Positions 9,766 through 21,840 of a DNA stretch of 64,000 nucleotides are shown piece after piece. Each line of letters opens with the position of its first letter. Position 1 is the stretch's first letter. The notes under the pieces were generated by a model. That model was not told the origin of the DNA. It searched no databases and saw nothing but the letters and a program-made list of their open reading frames with translations. The stretch is from Cepaea nemoralis (lineage: Eukaryota; Mollusca; Gastropoda; Stylommatophora; Helicidae), in NCBI GenBank assembly GCA_014155875.1, contig JACEFZ010017638.1, forward strand, positions 47,501-111,500, read 5' to 3'. A program made the translations under genes and the position numbers.

Positions 9766-10165
9766 GGTGGAGCTCGCCAGATAAGGATAAACATCAGTGG
9801 CTGACTGACCCGGGTGTCAGCTGGCCTAATGGCAAAGGGGACCCCAGTGAAGTTGCCGCTTTAAATATTAAACAAATGGTTTTAAATGTTAATAAAACAA
9901 TGTTAATATAGATGTCGCATTACGCCATCCCCTCGAACGGTTACTTGGATAATTAACTTGCGTTTGCCGGAATCCATTGTTTCTGTCTTCCTGATTGAAA
10001 TTCACTAGGGGTTTTTTAGTCACGGCAATAAATCCTTTTAGACACGGTCAACCATTGAGAAACATGATCGCCTACGCCTCTCGGCACAACACTTGATGAT
10101 GATTATTTATGTTAGTTAGTTGCATTTCCTTTAAGGACGTCGCATTCAGGCCCAGCATATGTTTA
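9640..10165 (+). repeat. Segmental duplication, copy 2
   Basis: Partner of 8065-8535, described there. This copy has lost or gained a few short stretches and continues at its right end into a longer SINE C copy (10125-10365). Confidence 0.65.
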
Positions 10166-10365
10166 GATGTTTGTAATTTCTGGCAAGGTTACGTTCAATA
10201 GCTTTCCATTGCTTTCTGAACGACCGGCACTCATACCTTTTGTATGCAAACCAACGCAAGGCGGTCTGCTGCCAAATCGCTCGCTGCTGTATTTCGAACC
10301 CGGTATTTGGTGTATGTGATGACGAATTGCGTCTGTAAGCCTCCGCCACAGAGCCGGGTGATTAT
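10125..10365 (-). mobile_element. SINE C copy
   Basis: On the minus strand the order is tRNA-like head (ctctgtggcggaggc, B box-like gttcgaaatac), gcagaccgccttgcgttgg, the domain gttcagaaagcaatggaaag with ctattgaacgtaacc, and the 3' end ggacgt.ctttaaaggaaatgcaac at about 10125-10145. Confidence 0.7.
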
Positions 10366-11076
10366 TTAAACATTCACTACATGCTACGACACGTTTAATC
10401 ATGTTAACTGACCCAAACTCGAAACCACGAAGAGGAAACTCACGGACAGGATCGTGATGTTTGTCTCACATCCAAATACTAATTTTCTCACGCAGTAGCG
10501 AGGCACTTCCTAGTGGAGTGTAGGACAGAAACAGGCTGTACACGGATGTTAAACATCATCGATCGATGAGAAGGACCACACTAGACTAAGTGACGGCCAC
10601 CTTGCGGACATAAGGGTGGGCATCTCGACCAGATAGAAGGGCTTTGGTGGCATCTTGATCGTTATGAGTGTGTTAGTGCTAACGCTGCAAAGTGAGGGTT
10701 ACAAATTTGCTCTTTATCAGATTCTGTGAAAAACAAACTAAATTTAGAACAAACAAAAATGGATGGCTTATAGTGGGATGTAGGCGAGTGTCACAATTAT
10801 GACTTAAAAGTTGCTAATATGGCAGCAAATATGCTGTATTATAACGCAATGACATCATTTCGGCGATATAAAAACCCACGGCAGCTACGGAAACTCGCTT
10901 ACGACGATTAAATATCTTATGGTACTTAAACATTTTAAAGACCTTGTTATCAACCTGAGGTTGATTTTGAGGCAATTTTACGTTCAGCAATTGGTATTAC
11001 TTTATTAAATAGAAGTCAGCGTGTAAGTTTAACTGAGAAGTGTGTGGAATAGAAATAGAAGGGAAAATACTTAACC
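10366..11076. other. Unassigned
   Basis: No gene or family could be assigned. At 10640-10700 and 10780-10900 the sequence is plain AT-rich. A short 11040-11065 piece echoes 7915-7945. Confidence 0.3.
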
Positions 11077-11077
11077 A

Positions 11078-11108
<31 letters not shown>

Positions 11109-11890
11109 CTTTCCTCTTGAGCCTAAGTCGGCGCATAGGGCAGAAGTCATGGCTCTCCATGTCCGGCGGTTCGTTGTTACCCGTTGTAGATCTTGGATGT
11201 TCACTTGGCCGTTGAATGAGCCTTCTCTGATGATGGTTCTATGCAGGGTCTCTCTTGGTCTTCCCAGTTTTCTTTTCCCTACTGGTGACCATATGAGGAC
11301 TTGGTATTGGAGTCTTGTCTTGTCCATTCTGAGTACATGGCCGATGTAGTTCCAACGGCGTTTTCTTATAAAATTGGATACAATATCTTGCTTAGTCTCT
11401 TGTCTTATTTTCGTATTGGTTCTGAAATCTGTCCAGTTGATGTTTAGAATTCTTCTAAGACATTTGTTCTCAAAACTGTCTAATTTTTTATCTAAAGCTA
11501 CCGTTGATTTCCAACTCTCACATACGTTAGCACTGGAATCACACAAGAATTGAAGATTTTAAGTTTCGTATGTTGGCTGAGTGACTTTTACTTCCAGATG
11601 TTTAACAGTTTATTAAAGGCACCAGATGCCAGTGAGATTCTAGATAATATTTCTGGTGATGAGTCCCCTGTAGATGTCCTTTTTCTTCCTAGGTATGTGA
11701 AGTTGTTAACTTTTTCAAGAACATGGTTGCTTAATTTGGTGTCGTCTGAACTGTTGGTAAGATCAGTAGTTTTTGTTTTTGTGGTGTTAATTTGGAGACC
11801 AGTTTGTTCTGAAACATTTTGGAGATGGTTTATTTTCTCTTGGGCATCTGGGTGTGTTGAACTCAAAAGCACTATGTCCAAGTGGATAAT
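11077..11890 (-). pseudogene. LINE-Y RT C-terminal region with CTAA tail
   Basis: The minus strand has two open pieces. The upstream one (11881-11588) reads ...EKINHLQNVSEQTGLQINT... then NNFTYLGRKRTSTGD, a normal position after the RT palm. The downstream one (11546-11100) reads LDSFENKCLRRILNINWTDF, RWNYIGHVLRMDKTRLQYQ, KRKLGRPRETL and ends CADLGSRGKTN. A repeat of ttag units (CTAA on the coding strand) at 11077-11108 is the 3' tail. One frameshift or stop separates the pieces and the YADD-containing part is missing. The end of the C-terminal peptide runs on into the tail. Confidence 0.8.
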
Positions 11891-12225
11891 TTTAAATACC
11901 TAGGTGCATTTATTACATCAGATGGAAGATGCACAACAGAGATTAAGAGCAGAATAGGGCAAGGAAATGTTGTACGTCGGCAAATGAAGAGTATCCTATG
12001 CAATAAGTCACTATCATTGAATGTAAGAGAGTGCTAAAGTGCTATATATAACCTTTAATTCTGTATGGCAGGGAATCTTTAAATGTAAATGAACAAGTTA
12101 GGAAGAACTTGGAAGCAACAGAGATATGGTTAATAAGGCGAATGTTGGACTGCCAGAGTAACTACCAACGACTGCCTAAAAGAGGCTAATGAAACTAGAA
12201 CATTATATAAAACAATAAGAATGAG
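11890..12225 (+). pseudogene. LINE-Z RT C-terminal fragment
   Basis: The plus strand decodes piecewise to FKYLGAFITSDGRCTTEIKS, then RMKSILCNKSLSL, ILYGRESLNVNEQ and EIWLIRRML. This is the segment upstream of, and overlapping, the piece at 1-190, to which it is similar base for base (for example gaacttggaagcaa). Several frame breaks. Confidence 0.7.
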
Positions 12226-12452
12226 ACGTGAGTCAGGGCTTAGTCAGATATGACTGAGCTACCGTGTGACAGTAGACGGTACTACCTACTTTCTGTTAGC
12301 GCCGAATGTTGGGCGGCGCTTACCAAACCCGACACCCCACATTGTGCCAATGGCTTTGAGCGGAAGAGCGCAATCCTGGTGCTAGGAAATGCAACCTAAA
12401 GACAAAATGTCATGGCAGGGAAGACCAGGCACTAAGCCTTGGTTGGCAGATG
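12226..12452 (+). repeat. Repeat F, partial copy
   Basis: Begins gtcagggcttagtcagat, continues through gcgccgaatgttgggcgg and acaccccacattgtgcc to ggttggcagatgg. It matches the reverse complement of 24860-25110 and, for its right half, 59690-59820 (+). The nature of the repeat is unknown. Confidence 0.65.
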
Positions 12453-12865
12453 GTCAACGAGAGTGGTTCTCAACCTTTTTTGGCCCATGCCTCCCTTTAC
12501 CATATGTTCAGAACTTCATTTCCCCCCCCCCCCCTTTCGAATTTTCTCCCTATAAATCCCCCCACCCTTACACAGTATACATAAAAATGGAAACTAAATT
12601 TAATAACACATACTAGAACAAGTCTAGACACCTACATAAAACGTGATTTGTGGGTCTACTTACGTTATAAAACGAATTTAATTAGGGCGAGAACTGTAAA
12701 ATTTAGAGGGAAAAACAATATCAAGTAACTGGTTCTTGTATTAATGCGATCTTGAAATAATCTTAAATCCCCCCCCCCCCCCCTCCTTGGAAACCCTAAC
12801 ATTCCTTACCCGGAAAGGGGGGGGGGGGGGGAATTCCCCACCGGTTGAGAACCACTGGTCTAAGA
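12453..12865 (+). mobile_element. hAT-type MITE copy 1
   Basis: Element 12461-12857. The left end is gagtggttctcaacctttt and the right end ccggttgagaaccactg, forming terminal inverted repeats of the CAGTGGTTCTCAACC type known in hAT transposons. Flanking 8-mers gtcaacga and gtctaaga agree at 6 of 8 positions, as expected for an aged hAT 8-bp TSD. The interior has long C runs (12521-12533, 12771-12783) and a G run (12818-12831). No transposase. Confidence 0.8.
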
Positions 12866-13320
12866 TATAACTACAAAATTAGATTTTTAAGAGCATGCAT
12901 CTTTCCCATTGAAACATACGTCTGTGAGACCTGGACACTTACTAAACAAGCTGAGCAGCGCATAAATGGCCTTGAATATAAATGTTATAGACGAGTTCTA
13001 AGAATATCTTGGAAAAAGAAAAGAACAAATGCATCCATACTTCAAAAGCTGATTATTGAAGACGGTTGGCTACTAAATGCGATAAAACAAAGGAAATTGA
13101 AATATTTTGGTCACTTGAAATGTCAAGAAAGTTTGGAGAGAACAATAATAGAGGGTTATATGTCTGGGAAGAGATGAAGAGGGAGGCCAAAGAGATGATG
13201 AGTGCAGGATGTGGCGGATGATCTACAGATGGGTGTATCGGACTCGGGAGATCTTGCTTATGATCCAGAGATTTTCCAGAAGGTTGTTATGAGAGCGAGG
13301 CATTATTAAAGACGGTAAAG
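12866..13320 (+). pseudogene. LINE-X 5'-truncated copy
   Basis: The plus strand is open for 110 codons: KIRFLRACIFPIETYVCETW, TLTKQAEQRINGLEYKCYRR, VLRISWKKKRTN, LKYFGHLKCQESLERTI. It then breaks in the RRWVQDVADDLQMG block (a stop and frame changes) and ends near 13310. The hAT MITE abuts its left side. Confidence 0.8.
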
Positions 13321-13619
13321 GCAGAAAGTAAGGTATGTGCAACGTGTTGATGTTTAGTACGTTTCTTCTCGCAGGAGCTTAATATACCTATTTGTTTCCA
13401 GTTCATAAAGATGGAAAAACAAAGAAACTTTAAATATTTTGGTCACTTGAAACGTCACGAAAGTTCGGAGAGAACAATACCAACTTCTCTAGGTCAATTA
13501 CGGGAAATCAACATGAAAGTTTAATTGACCGACCTGTAGAACGAAGCCACTACACCGCTGTCAGAAGAGAAAGTGTAAGTCGTTAAACCTGTCAGCCACG
13601 GCGACCTCCGACTTGGTTA
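13321..13619. other. Unassigned, with a LINE-X scrap at 13412-13490
   Basis: The bases at 13412-13490 repeat the FGHLKRHESSERT block of LINE-X. The rest is without assignment. Confidence 0.4.
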
Positions 13620-14345
13620 ACAATGACAACGAAACATCGTTGCTGTTCTAGAGCTATATTGCTAGAGATATACAGCTATAAAACTATTGCTATAAATATA
13701 AAGTTGTATATGCATTGCTAGAAATCTGTTTCTTGATATCTATTACTATAGATCTATGTGAAGAGATGTATAACTAGAGATCTACTGCTTTATTTCCGAC
13801 ATGGGTAACAATGAAAACGAAAGATAGTTATTTTTCTAAAGATATATTGCCAGAGATATATTTCTAGAGATATATTGCTAGAGTATGTTGCTAGAGATCT
13901 ATAGCTAAGATATACTGATAGATATATATTACTTAAAACCCGATTACTAGATACATGCTACTATAGGTTATTTCAAGATATATATTACTTAAGAAATAGC
14001 TAGAGGTATATGGCTAGAGACATATTGCTAGAGACCTAATAAGAGTTCTGTGGCTAGAGATCTATTGCTAGAGATCTATTAGTAGGTGTAATTTGCTAGA
14101 CACCCATTGCTAGAGACCTATTGTTTAAGATATATTGCTGGAGACATCGTTCGAGATAAATTGCTAGAGATATATTGCTGGAGGCTTGTTGATAGAGATC
14201 TATTGCTAGAGACCTGTTACTGGAAACATGTTGCTAGAAATCTATTGATGGAAACATGTTGCTAGATACGTTTTGCTAGAGATCTATTTCTAGAGATATA
14301 TTGATGGAGGATTATTGTTTGCGATCATTTGATTGAGATATATTG
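13620..14345 (+). repeat. Minisatellite, ~16-bp unit (TTGCTAGAGATCTA-like)
   Basis: About forty diverged units of the form attgctagagatmtat, in which BglII/XbaI-like agatct and ctagag words recur. Unit order is irregular, with gga-gac variants in the right half. It grades into AG-rich sequence at 14346-14437. Confidence 0.8.
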
Positions 14346-14437
14346 ACAGAAATAAGAAGGAAAAGTAAAAAATAATAAGGAGGAGGTGGAATAAGAAGAA
14401 GAAAAGGAAGGAGAAGAAGTCGAAGAAAAAGAATAAT

Positions 14438-14439
14438 TT

Positions 14440-14477
<38 letters not shown>

Positions 14478-14490
14478 CGTAGTCGTAGTC

Positions 14491-14586
<96 letters not shown>
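14438..14586. repeat. (AGT)n trinucleotide array
   Basis: Nearly pure AGT/TAG units with a few gtc interruptions at 14476-14494. It directly adjoins the LINE-G fragment. Confidence 0.95.
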
Positions 14587-15010
14587 ACTTGGAGTGCAAC
14601 GAAAGGAGACGAAGCCTTGCTACAAACCTTTGAGAACAAAGTTTTAAGACGCATCTTTGGACCCATTGGGGATACACAAAGTGGAGAGTGGAAAAGAAGA
14701 AGTAACAAAGACATTTATGATCTGTTTAAGTCCCCGCTAATCACTGGTATCATGAAGACTAATAGACTACAATGACTGAGGCATATAGAAAGAATGGAAG
14801 ATAATAGGGAAACAAAACTCGCTTACACTCAGGAAATAAATGATCGTAGACCCCGAGGTAGACCAAGAAGACGGTGGAGAGATAATATATATACAGACCT
14901 AAAAGCACTTGGAATCAACGACTGGCAAGAGAAGGTCAACCAGAGAGACGAATGGAAACGGATTGTATCTGCAGCAAAGACCCTCAATGGCTCGGAATGC
15001 TGAAGAAGAA

Positions 15011-15014
<4 letters not shown>
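14587..15014 (+). pseudogene. LINE-G 3' fragment lying inside an AGT array
   Basis: Starts abruptly in the codons for WSATKGDEALLQTFENKVLR and runs through [51 protein letters not shown] and RDEWKRIVSAAKTLNGSEC. It then passes into a short GAA tail, and AGT units resume. The fragment is therefore flanked on both sides by AGT repeats. One stop and frame change near 14775. Confidence 0.8.
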
Positions 15015-15500
<486 letters not shown>

Positions 15501-16340
15501 AGGAGATGAAGGAGGATGAGGAGAAGAAGAAGTGAAGAGGGAAGAAGAAAAGAATGAGGAAGTGGAGGAGGCATTCGAGGAGAAGGCGGCAGAAGAGAAT
15601 AAAAAGCGGAAGAAGAACAAGAACAAGAAGACAATTGCTTAGACCTTTCAGCAACAACCTCAATTATCTCTCGCACGACACGGTTCATAAACAACATCGC
15701 AAACGAGCTGTTTATCTACACTATTGAACCAGCGACAGTAAATCATCGCAACCATGACATTGCCGTTTACCCAAGCAACAATTTATTTGCCCACACTACA
15801 ATATACCTGTCACAAAAGCATTCTTGTTATGAAAAGCAAACATACTGCAATGAAACATATCTTGTTTACCGAAACATTGAGGAATATATTTATGACAAGC
15901 TTATGTGAAGGCATACACACTGAATCTGAATTCTCCTCAATGTAGCATTGTTGCTAGAATAATTGGGTTTGTCAATATAGCGTTGAAGTTACAGTTATAG
16001 GGTTTGTCAATGTAGCATTGTTGCTAAAGTAAGTGTTTGTCAATACAGCATCGAAGCTAAGGACATGTAGTTTCAGACAACCGTGTAAAAATAAAATTTC
16101 ATTCAGAGAAATATTTATTCATGAAAATGATCTAACAGAAGCGAAGACAAACGGACAGCCTGTAATGTACATCTGAAGGGATATGCCCAAATTCCCTGAC
16201 CACATTATGTAAGGTGAATACATTGCATTAACTTGTAGGATCCTCGGAAAATTGCATAGCGGATTGTAAAGAGTAACGTATGTGGATAACATGTTATAAT
16301 GTTATGTATAACATGCTCACATCATTTAATACATAGTATT
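15501..16340. other. Unassigned; degenerate repeats at 15940-16060
   Basis: A purine-rich transition to 15640, then ordinary AT-rich DNA. At 15940-16060 the words gtttgtcaatatagc.ttgaagtta and gtttgtcaatgtagcattgttgctaaa recur as a short tandem repeat of about 45 bp. No gene recognised. Confidence 0.4.
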
Positions 16341-16344
16341 AAAG

Positions 16345-16695
16345 ACTGGAGCGGGTGCGTTGTTGTAATGGTTATAATGTTACGTTGGCAATGACAACAA
16401 CCCGATCTGAGAAGGGCTCGATGCCAGCTCATGTCGTTAGCTACGGGAGGGAACTATTGGCCCTCGAGTACTCCGGTCAAGAAACATGTGATAGTATTAA
16501 CACTTCACGTATCCATAAAAGTCGGCTCTTTCGCGAACGTGTGACGAATGCAATTCGTAATCTTGCATACCGCTTTCGAATCACAGCTGCGGGCGATTTG
16601 GAAGCAGACCGCCTAGCGTTAGTTTCGATAAAATGGTATAAGTATAGGTCGTTCAGAAAGAAATAGTAAACTACTGAACGTAAACTTGTCCAGGA
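16345..16695 (+). mobile_element. SINE C, probable dimeric form
   Basis: A first tRNA-like head (gttgtaatggttataat, B box-like gggctcgatgcc at about 16418) is followed after about 90 bp by the family C head (gtgtgacgaatgcaattcg ... ctttcgaatcacagctgc). The shared domain gttcagaaagaaatagtaaac with actgaacgtaaacttgtcc follows. The same two-headed layout occurs at 27205-27565. Confidence 0.6.
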
Positions 16696-16699
16696 ATCG

Positions 16700-16860
16700 C
16701 AAACAGATAGGCTGATAGTTCATGGTAGACTGACAGTTCATAGTAGACTGACAGTACATGGTAGACTGACAGTTCATAGTAGACTGACAGTACATGATAG
16801 ACTGACAGTTCACAGTAAACTGATATTTTCTAGTAGACTGATAGTAAATTGACAATCATG
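16700..16860 (+). repeat. Short minisatellite, ~20-bp unit
   Basis: Eight units like gtagactgacagttcata, with acat/tcat variation. Confidence 0.85.
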
Positions 16861-17079
16861 GTCGCGTATGATGTAGATGTTTGCCTAGTTTACGCCTGTA
16901 CATTAGAGGATTTACACACGCGGGGATTAGTTCTGTACGTTAGAGGCCATTCGAAATTCAGTTCAGATTCTACACGAGACACGTCGTAAACTTCGTTAGC
17001 ACAATACTGAAGGTGAGGGGAAAAATGGTCGAGAGGCTTGGTGGAGTAAGATAGATAGGCTGTCAGATAGATCAATAAA

Positions 17080-17080
<1 letters not shown>
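16861..17080. other. Unassigned
   Basis: Nothing recognised. Confidence 0.3.
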
Positions 17081-17355
<275 letters not shown>

Positions 17356-17649
17356 GTACGGAATTTTGTCATTGATTGAAATGTGTTTTTAAAGGACCCA
17401 GCTTCTGTTGCAAAACATACAATCTCAAGTACAAAAACATAATCTTAACACAAACCAGAGAATCTTGTGTAGACATTGCTGGCACACCAGCCCACACGGA
17501 CTTGAATGGGAAAGAATTGTTGATGAGGCGGCTGGACTTCCTCACTTTTCCCCAAAATGTCTCCTTTCTAACACGCCAGGGACTATCCAGGAGAAATTTA
17601 TAACATTTTTATAATGTTAAAAAATTGTGGTGTTTAAATTTTGTTTCAG
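17356..17649. other. Unassigned
   Basis: Short frames at 17376-17614 carry no recognised motif. Confidence 0.3.
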
Positions 17650-17965
17650 GAAGAGAGAACATTAGACATGAAGAAATTAGGACTAAAGTTGGGATTATAG
17701 CAGCGGTAAATTTCGCCAGAAAACAGCAAGTTAAATGGTTTGGCCATGTAACTAGGTTACCAACTAACAGTATAGCACAACAAGTAATGAGGTACAGACT
17801 AAATGGAAGCAGAAGAAGAGGATGACCATGTAAACGATGGACAGAGGTAACAAGAGTCCATGGAAATCTCGATACATGAAGCCCATAATCGGGCACTCGC
17901 CCACTGTTTATGCTTCACCTCGATATCGAATGGCACAAGAGGAACACGATGAGATGAGATAAGAA
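17650..17965 (+). pseudogene. LINE-W 3' fragment
   Basis: The plus strand reads RHEEIRTKVGIIAAVNFARK, then QQVKWFGHVTRLPTNSIAQQ and GSRRRG, followed by a stop. A degenerate VTRVHGNLDT-like end follows, then a gatgagatgagat tail near 17950. Close relatives lie at 27885-28345 and 45525-46000 on the minus strand. Confidence 0.75.
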
Positions 17966-18084
17966 AATTGGGTGTCCGCAATTTGGTTTCCACAATTCAT
18001 ATGAATGGAGTGTGTAGAGTTTATGTGTTTATAAGCTTCGAGACATTAACACATTGTAGCAATATTGAAGGAAGTTTATGTTTC

Positions 18085-18305
18085 CGTTTCCCATAATGTA
18101 ACATCGGAGAACATCATGACGAGTGGAAACATCAAGGGGAAGAGAGACAGGGGAAGACCAAGAGAAATGATTCTGAATGGGACTGAGACGATGGCATGGA
18201 GGAATATCATCAGCAGAGTTGACCCAGAACACCAAAGTCCGAGATCTGTGGAGAGACATGATGCCTACACCAGATGGCAAGATAATTGATGATGATGATG
18301 ATGAT
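18085..18305 (+). pseudogene. LINE-Z C-terminal tail with GAT repeat
   Basis: Encodes NVTSENIMTSGNIKGKRDRG, then RPREMILNGTETMAWRNIIS and HDAYTRWQDN, followed by a stop and a gat repeat at 18285-18306. Compare 220-330. Frame is open here for 74 codons but the RT is missing. Confidence 0.7.
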
Positions 18306-18344
18306 GTAATGTAACAAAGGGCTAATTATTTCAGCTAGTGCGTG

Positions 18345-18700
18345 ATTATAGAGTTATTCTCAGAGCTGTTTTCCCTGGCCATGTGGGAGTGCGGGGGAAT
18401 GAATATGCTGATAGGCTAGCAGGGAATACACCTCTTGGACAAGGGAGAGGTGGTTGTGCACCTGTGGGGCCAGGCAGAGAAGGTAGGGGAACAGATTGAG
18501 AACTCGTATGTGGAAAGAATCAGAATGCGGGGGATTGGCAGAGGTTTTGGAAGGATCTCAAAACTTGGAGGTAAGACCAGGAGAACTTTCAATCAGATAG
18601 CGGTGGGAACGATTAGTAGTGTGGCTCATCGCTGGCTGTTGAACCAGGGGATGACGAGCGCATAGGAATGTCCTGAGTGGAGTGATGTCGGTTCTTAGCT
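18345..18700 (+). pseudogene. LINE-R RNase H domain C-terminal fragment
   Basis: At 18371-18430 the plus strand reads FPGHVGVRGNEYADRLAG. This is the late RNase H signature in which the His and the final Asp of the catalytic set lie. A terminal HRWLLNQGMTSA, a stop and an ECPEW-like zinc-binding end follow at about 18625-18680. The fragment is broken in the middle. A larger relative on the minus strand is at 39596-40690. Confidence 0.7.
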
Positions 18701-18774
18701 CAACTCAACTGAACTCAGCTCTCAGGGCTGTTAGTAATGGGCCATTTTTTTCTGTTTCATACGACCACATAAAC

Positions 18775-19060
18775 ATCATCATGATGTGTCATGCCGATAA
18801 GTGTAAGCGGTCATGTTTTGGCTTCTCACGCGATCACCAGGGTCGTGGATCAGATCTCTGTACTTGTCTCAGTTATGCTATTTGGCTAAACCCTATAGAT
18901 TTCTACCTCTGTCTTTCTCTTGTTCATGTACCCCCAATCTTGCCAGTTGTTACCAAATTCTCCAGTTTAATATTTCTACTGACTTGCCTAAAATACCTTG
19001 ACTCTCTACGTCTGATTTTTTAATCACTTTACGGTTTTCTTGTAGGACCTGCTTATTAGT
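18775..19060 (-). pseudogene. LINE-N 3' fragment
   Basis: Minus-strand piece ending in the YRHDT-like C-terminus near 18795, with ENLVTTGKIG-like and tail words in the expected order. Diverged, with multiple frame breaks. Confidence 0.65.
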
Positions 19061-19365
19061 TCACCACATAATGCGTTTGTTAACATACCCTTTTCATGAT
19101 AGACATATGGTTGTCTAAGTATGAGACATTTCGGGGAAGAATATGTAGAAATGTTGATACTATTGATTCAATTAATGAGCTATTGATAAGAAAACGCAGT
19201 GCTACTGCCATGTTATGTAAAGATTTACATTCATGTTTATCCAACAATTCAGGTTTAATGAGAAAAATGTATTCGTTTGACAACATATAAAAAATGCAGG
19301 TAAATGCAAATAAAACTCATTGAGAAAAATGAAAGTATATTTTATTCATACTATAAGTAAATATT
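19061..19365. other. Unassigned
   Basis: Plain AT-rich DNA. A 64-codon frame at 19096 has no recognised domain. Confidence 0.3.
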
Positions 19366-19369
19366 GCAT

Positions 19370-19640
19370 GTGTGATCGTAAACTGATCAGAGACATTAGA
19401 CGTAGACAGTCACAATTTTTTGGGCATGTTATGAGAAGAAATGATTTGGAGAACTTGGTGACAACTGGTAAGATCGAGGGGAACAGACCAAGGGGAAGAC
19501 CTAGAAACAAGTATCTGGATGGCTTGGCCTTGTGGCATGGTCGAGACAGAAACACGGAACTGATCCACGACTCTGTTGATCGAGTGAGATGGCAGAACAT
19601 GACCGCCCACGCTTACCGGCATGGCACATGATGGATGGAT
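19370..19640 (+). pseudogene. LINE-N 3' fragment with ATGG tail
   Basis: Open and well conserved: CDRKLIRDIRRRQSQFFGHV, MRRNDLENLVTTGKIEGNRP, KYLDGLALWHGRDRNTELI, then NMTAHAYRHGT and a stop, followed by a gatggatggatgg tail. 5' truncated at about 19370. Confidence 0.85.
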
Positions 19641-19664
19641 GGATTCATAGGTTTTAGTTTTTTT

Positions 19665-20375
19665 TTTTCTTCAGATTTCCGATCCCCAACATGGCGGGTA
19701 GGCATTGAACCGTTAAGTCCTCTGGCGTGTTTATGCTTGCGGCTACGGTTTACATTCGCATTTTGCCCATGTTGGACTGGTAGTACATGGTTCCGTCGCC
19801 CTGCAACTGAGTGAGTGCGTGGCGCAATACTGTGAGCTGTGAGATTCGTGCGGAATGCTTTTACATCTGTCCACTGTTGTTTGCACTGTGAACTGCATAT
19901 CGGAACAATGGCCGGCTGTCGCTGAATTGACTGGTTTGCCTTTTCTGTTCACGAGTGCATTTTTCAGGAGACTCATGGGAGTCGTCGCTGGAAGAATGGA
20001 GTTCGTGCTTTGTGCGGTGCTTTCGGTGAATCGCCCTGCGGAAAGAGACCGAGACATGTGGGATAAAAGCCGGGTCAATTAAGTCTTTCTGGTGACTGCC
20101 GATTCCATAGACTATGAACTGTATTTTTCGTGAAGGACTTTTGTGTTGGCATTCTGGTGGCGGCATTAATGCATAGTGTACCTTTGCGCGCCGTAGGCTT
20201 GCCGAGACTCCTGTCTGTTCCACATTTTACATTAGGCAGTGAGGAGGATTTTGTGTGATATTCACTGGCACAGGAACGGAGCATAACGGGAACGACCCGT
20301 TGCCGTGAAGCTGGAACTTCGACAAACTAACTAACTAACTAACTATCTAACTTACTAACTAACCAACTAACTAAC
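19665..20375 (+). mobile_element. Repeat K, near-complete copy with CTAA tail
   Basis: Starts gatccccaacatggcggg and contains cgttaagtcctctggcgtg, acatggttccgtcgccctgc and gtcgtcgctggaagaatgg. It ends gacccgttgccgtgaagctgg followed by actaacta units at 20320-20375. The same order occurs at 62065-62840 (+) and, expanded, at 47360-49040 (-). No protein motif was recognised, so this is a non-coding retroposon-like repeat of about 640 bp plus tail. Confidence 0.75.
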
Positions 20376-21199
20376 TAAGGCTTAGGTTGTTTAGATTTTA
20401 GGTTTAAGACCGTTAGGCAATAAAAACGCGAATGGCAAGAGAGACTAATTTAAATGTGAGAAATCTGAGATATCCAGTTAACATACTTAAGAAGTTATTA
20501 GTTTGGCAGTGACCGTACTATTACCAAGTATCACAAAAAACTGTTATTTGTAAACATTTTTTTTTTGGTATTATAGGGAAAGGCGACCTCAAAAGTCCTA
20601 ATTTTTCGACACAAATTCCTCATTTGAGTCAGAGTGGGACAAAAGCCATAGATTCAGAAACAGAAGGAGGATGTCTAGAGGTATGACAACAGATAACTCA
20701 TTTGCGTTCCACATTATCGTAAAACATTAAAATAATTCTCAACGGCTTAACCTTTCGTGACCAAACGGCACGGGAGAGACGGCTTGACATTTCGTGACAT
20801 GTTCTGTTTCTCACTGCAGGACGCCAGGTCGATTCTAGAACGGTCTCTTCTGTTGCTTTTTATCCCTTACTGTGGACAAAGACCCTCAACATTATCACGT
20901 CCAGCTGTCCTATTATTTGTTACCTCCTGTAGCTCTGATCTCTTCAGATTATTCACCGTGTAGATTCCAGACAAGGGAGCGCCTAGTTATATACTCCTCA
21001 GGTTTTCTCAATGTGTATCATATACAACACCAGCGTCCTTTCATCGCCTCTGTATTTACTGGTATTCTTTTACAAGTAGCTTTCTCCAAGAGCTCCACGT
21101 TGGTGATTCTGCCGTACCACTTTAGTCACCCACTATTCTGCGCAGAATGTTTGTAATTTATTATTAGTAGTTAATTCTAGAACAGGGTAGTGATGACTC
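20376..21199. other. Unassigned
   Basis: No gene or family recognised. Small frames at 20757-21156 do not carry a known motif. Confidence 0.3.
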
Positions 21200-21840
21200 A
21201 ATCAATCATGTGCCATGCCGAAAAGCGTGGGCGGTCATGACTCGCCATTTCACTCGATCACCTGCGTCGTGGATCAGTTCAGTGTTCCTGTCTCGTCCAT
21301 GCCATGTGGCCAAGCCATCCAGGTATTTTCCTCTCGGTCTTTCTCTTGGTCTGTTCCCTTCGATCTTGCCAGTTGTCACTACGTTCTTCAATCCATTTCT
21401 TCTCATAACATGTCCAAAAAATTTTGACTGTCTACGTCTAATTTCTCTAATCAATTTACGATTTTCATTTGTCTCCTGTAGTACTTGGTCATTGGTTTTT
21501 CTGTCTGTCCATGGTATTCTTTGCATTTTCCTCAGAAACTACATTTCTGCAGCCATCAGATGCTTTTCAGCTTGACTGCACATTGTCCCTCTATGTATCC
21601 CCTCAACACTCTTTTTTATCGTTTCAATTGACATCTTCTTATTGGTCAGAATGTTTTTCATCTTGCTAAAGGCAACTTTCGCCATGGCGATTCTTGTTCT
21701 AATCTCTTCAAGACATCTCCGATAAGATTTTATAACTGTTCCGAAATAATTGTATCGATTCACTTGTTGAAGAATATTCCCATTTACTTGTATATTACAT
21801 TGTGGTACTTTGTCCTTCCGAGTGATGACCATAACCTAGA
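21200..21840 (-). pseudogene. LINE-N fragment, 0.64 kb
   Basis: The minus strand encodes in two pieces MVITRKDKVPQCNIQVNGNI, then YNYFGTVIKSYRRCLEEIRT and KKSVEGIHRGTMCSQAEKHL (21832-21539). The second piece is MQRIPWTDRKTNDQVLQETN through NVVTTGKIEGNRP and TAHAFRHGT (21526-21206). A small deletion removes the YGCEAWTM motif seen in the 28.6-29.8 kb copy. Tail of caatcaatc at 21201. Confidence 0.85.

Noticed and set aside
13620..14345. A CRISPR-like array because of short regular repeats
   Set aside because: Units are directly adjacent and diverged with no unique spacers; the window is eukaryotic.
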